From a virus, in the IMG/VR virus record IMGVR_UViG_3300030090_003995, positions 23,980-87,979 of that record: DNA of 64,000 nt. One strand, given 5' to 3'. A program made the position numbers and the translations under genes. The notes under the pieces were generated by a model, which made no database searches, was not told where the DNA came from, and saw only the letters and a list, made by a program, of their open reading frames with translations. How positions within the stretch are numbered: the stretch's first letter is position 1; each line of letters opens with the position of its first letter. Shown here in pieces: positions 58,774 through 64,000 of this stretch.

Positions 58774-59228
58774 TCTTCTTCACCTCCGACCCAATCAGGA
58801 ATTTCTACTCTTTGATAAAATACAGTTTGGGGTTCTCCCTTTCGCCATTCCATAGATTGATTGTCACCTAGAACAATTGCATAATTCATAATAGGTTCCC
58901 ACGTTTTAATTGTGTTCCAGTCTGTTCCTGAAAAATATGCTTGACCAAACGGATGAGTATGAATCCAACATTCGATAGGTAAAGTCATTCCCGTAGGTGG
59001 TTCTTTAAACCAAACAAATCCGGGGTCTCCGGCAGAAATATAAATATTCATCTTACCATCAATAACCACTTGCACTTCGCGCCCAATATCAAACGCGGTT
59101 AAACTCATTTCCCAAATAGTATCTAAGAAATTCTCGTCTACAAATTCAAAATTTCCATCAGCCCAAGCATTCTTAATCTGCTCTTCCCAATCTTCAATCT
59201 TCACTTCAATACTTTCACTTGACAACAT
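58770..59228 (-). CDS. JAMM/MPN+ metalloprotease (deubiquitinase-like), 152 aa
   Basis: The metal motif is complete: H90-x-H92-P, then S100-x-x-D103 (HTHPFGQAYFSGTD), the JAMM signature of enzymes that cut ubiquitin-like proteins from targets or process their tails. No tail-module partner is near. Instead it lies a few genes from an E1-like enzyme. It could remove host ubiquitin-like (SAMP) tags or protein marks set by host defence. The motif is firm and the substrate unknown. Confidence 0.85.
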   Translation of the reverse strand: MLSSESIEVKIEDWEEQIKNAWADGNFEFVDENFLDTIWEMSLTAFDIGREVQVVIDGKMNIYISAGDPGFVWFKEPPTGMTLPIECWIHTHPFGQAYFSGTDWNTIKTWEPIMNYAIVLGDNQSMEWRKGEPQTVFYQRVEIPDWVGGEEE

Positions 59229-59434
59229 TAAATAATCCCTCCAATATTGTTGGCAACATAAATTCCAACCAATACTACTATTACACCCACAAGGAAATAC
59301 TTCCCATTGGATTCTGATTCTTGCTTTGTTTTATATTGTTGCCAATCGTCATGGCTAATAAAACGTACTTTACCATTTTCATCCTTTACATAAGGTCTTC
59401 CATTCTTCGCAATAAACACTCTTTTATCATTCAT
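59228..59434 (-). CDS. C-terminal-anchored membrane protein, 68 aa
   Basis: A hydrophilic head of ~45 residues (KNGRPYVKDENGKVRFI) precedes a C-terminal span (YFLVGVIVVLVGIYVANNIGG). Start and stop overlap the neighbours. The function is unknown. Confidence 0.6.
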   Translation of the reverse strand: MNDKRVFIAKNGRPYVKDENGKVRFISHDDWQQYKTKQESESNGKYFLVGVIVVLVGIYVANNIGGII

Positions 59435-59651
59435 TTACATACACCACCGGATGGTCAAATGCTTTTCCGCATCCACAATGTCCTTCTCTTCTCCACTTTT
59501 TTCTTCCTTTGAAATCATAACCGTCAAAAATCATACCACGGCCTGTTATATACAGGGCATCAGGCGTTAAAGCCCAAAGTCTACCGCATCCTTTTTCCGG
59601 ACATTCCCATCTTACTAGTTTCTTATTTCTTCCTAATCCTTTCAATGTCAT
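59427..59651 (-). CDS. zinc-ribbon protein, 74 aa
   Basis: A CPEKGC and a later CGCG element suggest one zinc site. Basic N-terminus (LKGLGRNKKLVRW). I chose ATG 59651 following GGTGGTGTTAAA over ATG 59678. The end overlaps the downstream start by eight bases. It may bind nucleic acid. No family is recognised. Confidence 0.6.
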   Translation of the reverse strand: MTLKGLGRNKKLVRWECPEKGCGRLWALTPDALYITGRGMIFDGYDFKGRKKWRREGHCGCGKAFDHPVVYVNE

Positions 59652-59779
59652 TTTAACACCACCATAACCAATACACACAACGTGATAATATTCACCACAT
59701 TGACTGTAATAATAATTCTATTTGTTTTTTCTATCAGAACATTTAACTTCTCTAATAGAATATTTGTATCATCCATCAT
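59648..59779 (-). CDS. small membrane protein, 43 aa
   Basis: ATG 59779 (or 59776) begins a helix of ~20 charged residues, then a hydrophobic C-terminal span (IIITVNVVNIITLCVLVMVV). The TGA overlaps the next ATG. It lies between the E1-like gene and the zinc-ribbon gene. The function is unknown. Confidence 0.5.
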   Translation of the reverse strand: MMDDTNILLEKLNVLIEKTNRIIITVNVVNIITLCVLVMVVLK

Positions 59780-59781
59780 AC

Positions 59782-60354
59782 TCACACATTCACAACCTTA
59801 AAATCTGCTACATCATCTTTTGCAAAATATCGGTGAATCCATTCAGCACCCATACCTGCGGCAATTACATGAGAAAAATGTTGTCCTTCTGTTGAACCAT
59901 CCCATGAATCACCTTGACAACTAAATGAACCTTCAGGTCCGGCTAACAAAGTATCATGTTTGTTTTTATCAGCCCTGTAAGAAATGTAAGCACAATTTCT
60001 ACCCTGCGCTCTCAAATCTAACCATTTAACATTAGAGCGATAAAGTAACCGGCGCACATCTAAATTGTCAGCACAACAGACTACCAAATCATACCCTTTA
60101 ATTTGCTTCTCAGTTAAAATTGGATAAGAAATATGCCTTGTAACAGATTCATAATTCCAACTCATTACCGATGCTTTATTCATTTCGTTCTCTTTTGACT
60201 TAAAATTCTGATAAGTTAAATTCTTTTTCTCAACATTATCAGGGTCAGCCACAACCATATCATATACCTTTGTCTTATCTAGAAGCGGAATCAAGTAACT
60301 TCCAATTCCACCTGCACCAATCATCAACATCTTTCTATTCTTTTTTCCTTGCAT
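59782..60354 (-). CDS. E1/ThiF-like adenylyltransferase, 190 aa
   Basis: The Rossmann glycine loop is GAGGIGSYL (13-20). D37/D39 in ADPDNVEKKNL, K60 and CCADNLDVRRLL (with D96, N97, R101) are the ATP-handling residues of the ubiquitin-activating E1/ThiF/MoeB family. It is compact (190 residues against ~240 or more) and the usual NLxRQ reads NLTYQ. A cysteine at GSFSCQG could accept a thioester. It activates a ubiquitin-like or sulphur-carrier protein by adenylation. No such partner with a Gly-Gly end was found in the window. Confidence 0.8.
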   Translation of the reverse strand: MQGKKNRKMLMIGAGGIGSYLIPLLDKTKVYDMVVADPDNVEKKNLTYQNFKSKENEMNKASVMSWNYESVTRHISYPILTEKQIKGYDLVVCCADNLDVRRLLYRSNVKWLDLRAQGRNCAYISYRADKNKHDTLLAGPEGSFSCQGDSWDGSTEGQHFSHVIAAGMGAEWIHRYFAKDDVADFKVVNV

Positions 60355-61315
60355 TCTTATGCACTCCTTCTACAAATTCATCAAACGTCATTAGTGGGGT
60401 CCACTTATCAAAAACGTCTTCTCTCGTTAGATTAACTAACTTCAATACTGCTATTAGATTATTTCTCAGGGTTACTTCAGTAATATTACAAACGTCAGAA
60501 ATTTCCATCTGCGTTCTCAAAGAACCAGTTGGGTTCAACCTACCCGCTAAATAAATACAAGCGGCAACAAAACCAGTATTTGCGGTAACATATTTACTTT
60601 CAGCAATCTCAATCATTAACATAGTTAATTTTACTGAGGCACTTGTCAAGTCGTTATCTGCCCCCAACAAATTGCAATATTTTTGCACTTCATCAGGAAT
60701 ATTTCTTTGCGAGAGAATCCACGGCTTTCTAAAGAAAGTAGCAATTCTTCTTGCACTTTTAGCAACTTGTCTAGGATGTGCGCTATTTTTAGCACAAATT
60801 TCATCAATAGTCCTAGAAATACCATTATCCTTAAATGTGTAATATACTAAGGCCGCCGCTCTAACTTCCAACGACATTCCTGATAATATTCTTTCTCTTT
60901 GGGTTGTCTTATAGTTCCATAAAACTTGGTCTCTTAAACTTTTACCCGCACCAAATTCTGATGCCAACATATTACATAACACTAACCCCTTTGATAGATT
61001 TCTTTCATGTGTAGTTTTATGATTTATCGCGTGTGTTCTTCTTAAGATTCTCCCAATTTTTGAATTATCTCTCGAACCATCTAAGTTGGTCATTCCTACT
61101 ACACTTCCTAACACAAAACCCTCTTGTGTCGGATTATGTGTTCTTGGAGAATTTGGGTCGTTTGGTCTTTCTTTGCCAGATGAAGTTGCCTCTAACATTT
61201 CATCTTGTAACACAAAACCACAATCTTCACAATACAACTCACCTTTATTAGAGTCTAATTTTAGATTTCTAGAATTACATTCTGTACATTTCACAATATC
61301 TTCTACGTCGGACAT
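60335..61315 (-). CDS. tfb: transcription initiation factor B (TFB/TFIIB)
   Basis: An N-terminal zinc ribbon (C10, C13, C29, C32) is followed by the reader/linker region and two cyclin-fold repeats (residues ~120-320). TFB recruits RNA polymerase to promoters. A viral copy would let the host polymerase be steered to viral promoters. It overlaps the E1-like gene by 20 bases and the upstream small gene by one base. Confidence 0.92.
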   Translation of the reverse strand: MSDVEDIVKCTECNSRNLKLDSNKGELYCEDCGFVLQDEMLEATSSGKERPNDPNSPRTHNPTQEGFVLGSVVGMTNLDGSRDNSKIGRILRRTHAINHKTTHERNLSKGLVLCNMLASEFGAGKSLRDQVLWNYKTTQRERILSGMSLEVRAAALVYYTFKDNGISRTIDEICAKNSAHPRQVAKSARRIATFFRKPWILSQRNIPDEVQKYCNLLGADNDLTSASVKLTMLMIEIAESKYVTANTGFVAACIYLAGRLNPTGSLRTQMEISDVCNITEVTLRNNLIAVLKLVNLTREDVFDKWTPLMTFDEFVEGVHKNARKKE

Positions 61316-61491
61316 TATTCCATCTCCTCTATTTTGTAAATAGCCACTTGTCTTCGTATATTTGACATAACATCGGCTAATTCTCGTATGTCTTTTTCGG
61401 CTTCAACCCATGCTTCTTCGTCTTCACAAATAACAATAGCAGTTATTACCTTTCTAATTTTAGTTGTGTCTAAACCACTTGGCGTTTTCAT
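61315..61491 (-). CDS. hypothetical helical protein, 58 aa
   Basis: ATG 61491 overlaps the stop of the 404-residue gene (ATGA) and its TAA shares a base with the TFB start. The protein is mostly helix (EEAWVEAEKDIRELADVM). No family is recognised. Confidence 0.55.
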   Translation of the reverse strand: MKTPSGLDTTKIRKVITAIVICEDEEAWVEAEKDIRELADVMSNIRRQVAIYKIEEME

Positions 61492-62702
61492 TTATTAATC
61501 ACTCCTTGTAAATCTTTCATTGAAATATTAGGCAAATGTAATCTAGCCTCAGTTTGACCATCGTAATGGTTGTCACTTAAATAATGGCTAATTGTGCTAA
61601 CAATTTCAATCGTCATCTTATCATTCAGTAATGCAAATGCTCTGGCCGCAAATTGGTCACCCACTGATGAATGTTTGGTCATGTTATCAATACAAATTGG
61701 TCCTTTAAGGAAACCATCATCAAATGGTATTTGACGGTGACTATCACCAATATCAAAAACATAAGTCGATACTGCTTGAATTTCGCTCTTGAATTGGTTA
61801 TCAGTAATTACCCAATCTGCCATTTTACCTTTAACAATAATTGCCTTAACAGTGTTATTATCCCAAAACACTTTCATTCTATCCTTGTAAGTAACAGACA
61901 TATCCTTAACTAATTGATAGGCTCTTTTCTGCACTAACTCATCAGTCCTGTTTTGTTGTAGGAATGCAACCATCATATTTTCTTGGGCAGTAGTTGGTAC
62001 TTCACCAATAAGTCTATGCCACAACTTTTTAGGCGTTAATCTAGCCTTAAACCAAGAAGATGATTTTTGACCATGTAAATAATAATTCATGTAAGTATTC
62101 ATTTTCTTAATTGAAATTGGAGCCCAGATTCCATCTGAAATCTCCATAGCGCATTCATCCGGCCCAATCATTTTAACATTGAATCTGACTTCAACCTTTT
62201 TACCCTTAAGATACCAATGATAGGGCGCACGATTTTCTAGAGCATATGAAACATTTTCAGGTAAAAGTATATTGTTAAAACAATATTCTGCCAACTTCTG
62301 CACATCTTCTTCAAAACATGAACGGTAAATAGTTCTTGCTATTGCAGTAACGGCAGTATCTTTTGTAGTTATCATTCCTTGAATCATATATTTATTTCCA
62401 TCTTTATGACAATGAATCTTAGCACCATTAATTATAATGAACCCACTAAAACTTGGGCGACCCTTTTTACCCCAACCCAAATAAGAATTCACCCACATTT
62501 TAATTGCCTTAATTGTGGGTTCTCTGTCGTTTCGATAATGGTTTGGGTTGATGGTATTAGATTGGTAAGTATGGTATCTACGACTCCACGCACCATAATT
62601 TGGTGTTTGAAACCAAGTCATATTCTGACCTTCCACATCAATAGTGGTTTTATATTTTTTACCAGAATCATCTGGCGCATTAATTTCTAAATTTATACTC
62701 AT
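61488..62702 (-). CDS. hypothetical protein, 404 aa
   Basis: It is a mixed alpha/beta protein with several tryptophans and tyrosines (TWFQTPNYGAWSRRYHTY, WGKKGRPSFSGFIIINGAKI). No enzyme motif or known family was recognised. It lies between TFB and the zinc-knuckle gene and overlaps both neighbours. By size it is the largest unassigned protein of this half. Confidence 0.65.
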   Translation of the reverse strand: MSINLEINAPDDSGKKYKTTIDVEGQNMTWFQTPNYGAWSRRYHTYQSNTINPNHYRNDREPTIKAIKMWVNSYLGWGKKGRPSFSGFIIINGAKIHCHKDGNKYMIQGMITTKDTAVTAIARTIYRSCFEEDVQKLAEYCFNNILLPENVSYALENRAPYHWYLKGKKVEVRFNVKMIGPDECAMEISDGIWAPISIKKMNTYMNYYLHGQKSSSWFKARLTPKKLWHRLIGEVPTTAQENMMVAFLQQNRTDELVQKRAYQLVKDMSVTYKDRMKVFWDNNTVKAIIVKGKMADWVITDNQFKSEIQAVSTYVFDIGDSHRQIPFDDGFLKGPICIDNMTKHSSVGDQFAARAFALLNDKMTIEIVSTISHYLSDNHYDGQTEARLHLPNISMKDLQGVINK

Positions 62703-62866
62703 CTTAATCCTCTCGTTGTTCTTTTAAAATTCTTGTCACATTTATCGTGACGCTCTTTCTTTTGTTCTGTCGGGTCAAGTAATTGACCTCCACATATTCG
62801 ACACCTTGTTGCAATTCTTTTCATATACGACCGTTTACTTTTAGTGTATTCCGGGTCTTTACTCAT
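62699..62866 (-). CDS. zinc-binding basic protein, 55 aa
   Basis: CRICGG and HDKC could form one zinc site, within a basic protein (RSYMKRIATR ... KKERHDKCDKNFKRTTRG). ATGA overlaps join it to both neighbours. The function is unknown. DNA/RNA binding is plausible. Confidence 0.55.
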   Translation of the reverse strand: MSKDPEYTKSKRSYMKRIATRCRICGGQLLDPTEQKKERHDKCDKNFKRTTRGLR

Positions 62867-63195
62867 TCTTCCTCCTCCGTGTCTAGTAAATATTTATACA
62901 ACATGACACGCAGTAAATCAGCAGGGTAGCGTTTTAATTCTCCCCAAGTATATTCTTCATCACCAATAATAGGGCGGTATCTTGCCATATCTTGCCCAGT
63001 GCGTTCTTTGGTGTAAAAGGAAGTCAATGTATATTCATACAATCCACCCCTAATATCCTTTCTAACAACGGTTCTAGTTTCAGTCCAAACTCGTTGACCA
63101 CCTCTAGTTCTGTCAGGGTTAACCTTATCTTTAAACAGGTTAATCATGTCACTCTTTTTCATATCTTTTAATTCTTCATATCCTTCAAAATTCAT
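62863..63195 (-). CDS. hypothetical basic protein, 110 aa
   Basis: ATG 63195 follows GGTGAAGAAA with the usual spacing. Residues ~30-60 are basic and beta-like (NPDRTRGGQRVWTETRTVV), and an acidic tail (DTEEEE) ends it. No family is recognised. Confidence 0.6.
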   Translation of the reverse strand: MNFEGYEELKDMKKSDMINLFKDKVNPDRTRGGQRVWTETRTVVRKDIRGGLYEYTLTSFYTKERTGQDMARYRPIIGDEEYTWGELKRYPADLLRVMLYKYLLDTEEEE

Positions 63196-63481
63196 TTTCT
63201 TCACCTTCCGGGTTCTTCTTGTAATAGTCTAACCTATCTTCTATTTTTTTCGCCAACGCCAAGAAATACGTATAAGCAAATTTATTCGATGGGAATTTAA
63301 ACCCATCAAGTATTCTAGTTAGTGTAAAATCTACACGGTCCCTAGTAATATCTGTAAATTCATGCGCATCAGTTAAAACATCCTCTACGAATTCACCATC
63401 TGTAAACATTCCTTGGTCTACCATATCCAAAATTATAGCATCAAACATTTCCCAATCTTTGAACCTATTCTTCCACCACAT
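63185..63481 (-). CDS. hypothetical helical protein, 98 aa
   Basis: ATG 63481 overlaps no gene but follows the reductase stop by two bases. The protein is helical with two acidic helices (MFDAIILDMVDQGM, EFVEDVLTDAHEF) and a basic end (KKIEDRLDYYKKNP). No family is recognised. Confidence 0.6.
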   Translation of the reverse strand: MWWKNRFKDWEMFDAIILDMVDQGMFTDGEFVEDVLTDAHEFTDITRDRVDFTLTRILDGFKFPSNKFAYTYFLALAKKIEDRLDYYKKNPEGEENEF

Positions 63482-63483
63482 GA

Positions 63484-64000
63484 TTATCCACACTCAGAAT
63501 GTCCACATTTATCGCAGGTGGCGCAACCACCTTGAAATACCATATTGCCATCTTCACAAGTATGACAAGTTTCAGTATAGGGGTCATCACTTCTTGATGC
63601 AAATTCTTTTAGAACGTTTGAAATCTGTGCAACGGTTCCACGCATAGAACCCTTTGACTTCTCCAATTGCTCAATCAACTTATCAAGTGGGATATGATAC
63701 CTTAGACCCACTGAAATAAGTCTAGAAATGCTATCCAATTGCTCACGCCTTTGAGTGTGTTCAATTGTTGGCCGATTCAAATACGGATAGTTCACGAACA
63801 TCTCAATAGGAGTATTCTCATAATGAGATACAGTAATGTAAATGTATTCATCCTCAAGACCTTCAGCCGGTAATCGGAATCTAACTGCTTCGCTAATATC
63901 ATCTAAATCTTTAGGTTTAGTTTTACTTTCGCTAGTATTCAATACTTGAACCGACTTTGACCCATCACGATAAATAGTCACACCTTTACAATTATTCTCC
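63484..64000 (-). CDS. nrdJ: class II ribonucleotide reductase, C-terminal part (cut by window end)
   Basis: The open frame runs out of the right edge. What is visible is the C-terminal ~170 residues: CKGVTIYRDGSKS, a TSCPD-like domain (residues 90-140 of the visible part) and the closing GGCATCDKCGHSECG, which is the redox-active cysteine tail of vitamin-B12-dependent (NrdJ) reductases. It makes deoxynucleotides for virus DNA. It is the first gene seen of the - strand half. The rest of the enzyme lies outside the window. Confidence 0.85.
   Translation of the reverse strand, partial: ENNCKGVTIYRDGSKSVQVLNTSESKTKPKDLDDISEAVRFRLPAEGLEDEYIYITVSHYENTPIEMFVNYPYLNRPTIEHTQRREQLDSISRLISVGLRYHIPLDKLIEQLEKSKGSMRGTVAQISNVLKEFASRSDDPYTETCHTCEDGNMVFQGGCATCDKCGHSECG

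Noticed and set aside
1-64000. tRNA genes, CRISPR arrays, insertion sequences, integrase and att sites
   Set aside because: None recognised by eye. A tRNA scan and repeat search would be needed to exclude short or degenerate copies.

Overview
The window looks like most of the genome of a tailed (head-tail, HK97-fold) double-stranded DNA virus of a marine archaeon. The best match from memory is the magrovirus-type viruses assigned to Marine Group II (Poseidoniales). I read this from the gene set and cannot confirm it without a search. The DNA is AT-rich and almost wholly coding. Most genes start 3-5 bases after a GGTGAT Shine-Dalgarno, which is the archaeal anti-SD complement. The information genes are archaeal in kind: TFB, RFC, a PCNA-like clamp, B-family polymerase, archaeo-eukaryotic primase, XPF nuclease and ATP-dependent ligases. 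I saw no rRNA, tRNA, CRISPR array, insertion sequence or integrase.

Layout. Positions 1-39031, all on the + strand, hold morphogenesis. This runs from the portal, through many small proteins, a LigD-like ligase, an XkdF-type prohead protease fused to a scaffold-like tail, the major capsid protein and a Ras/Arf-type small GTPase. It continues with the head-tail adaptor, tail terminator, tail tube, tail chaperones with a -1 slippery site, tape measure, distal tail proteins, a 2549-residue hub/adhesin and the tail fibre. A two-sided hairpin terminator near 39106-39133 separates this from 39103-64000, all on the - strand, which holds replication, transcription and protein handling. In transcription order (right to left) this half carries: the class II ribonucleotide reductase C-terminus; orphan genes; TFB; an E1/ThiF-like enzyme and a JAMM protease; GroES and GroEL; a PC4-like protein; a histone-fold protein; a DNA ligase; a second histone-fold candidate; a LAGLIDADG-like protein; an AAA+ ATPase; an RFC small subunit; an RPA-like SSB; Sak4; a PCNA-like clamp; DNA polymerase B split in two around a small gene; a Cas4-like nuclease; primase; XPF-type nuclease; a helicase; and a DnaQ-like exonuclease.

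How it works together. The virus appears to bring a nearly complete replisome. It also has its own initiation factor (TFB) and single-strand coactivator (PC4) to redirect transcription, a full group I chaperonin, possible chromatin-like proteins and a possible ubiquitin-like processing pair.

The most unusual feature is a short N-terminal tag, roughly M-[STG]-W-x-x-[IVT]-[LI]-K. It is shared by eleven otherwise unrelated small proteins of the morphogenesis half, and related sequence sits at the C-terminus of the scaffold and of one other protein. I infer a capsid-targeting or scaffold-binding signal. Other points worth a second look are the virion-module GTPase, the E1/JAMM pair, the two histone-fold candidates, the polymerase split exactly before motif C with a winged-helix-like gene in the gap, and a repeated ~49-residue domain spread over three tail proteins.
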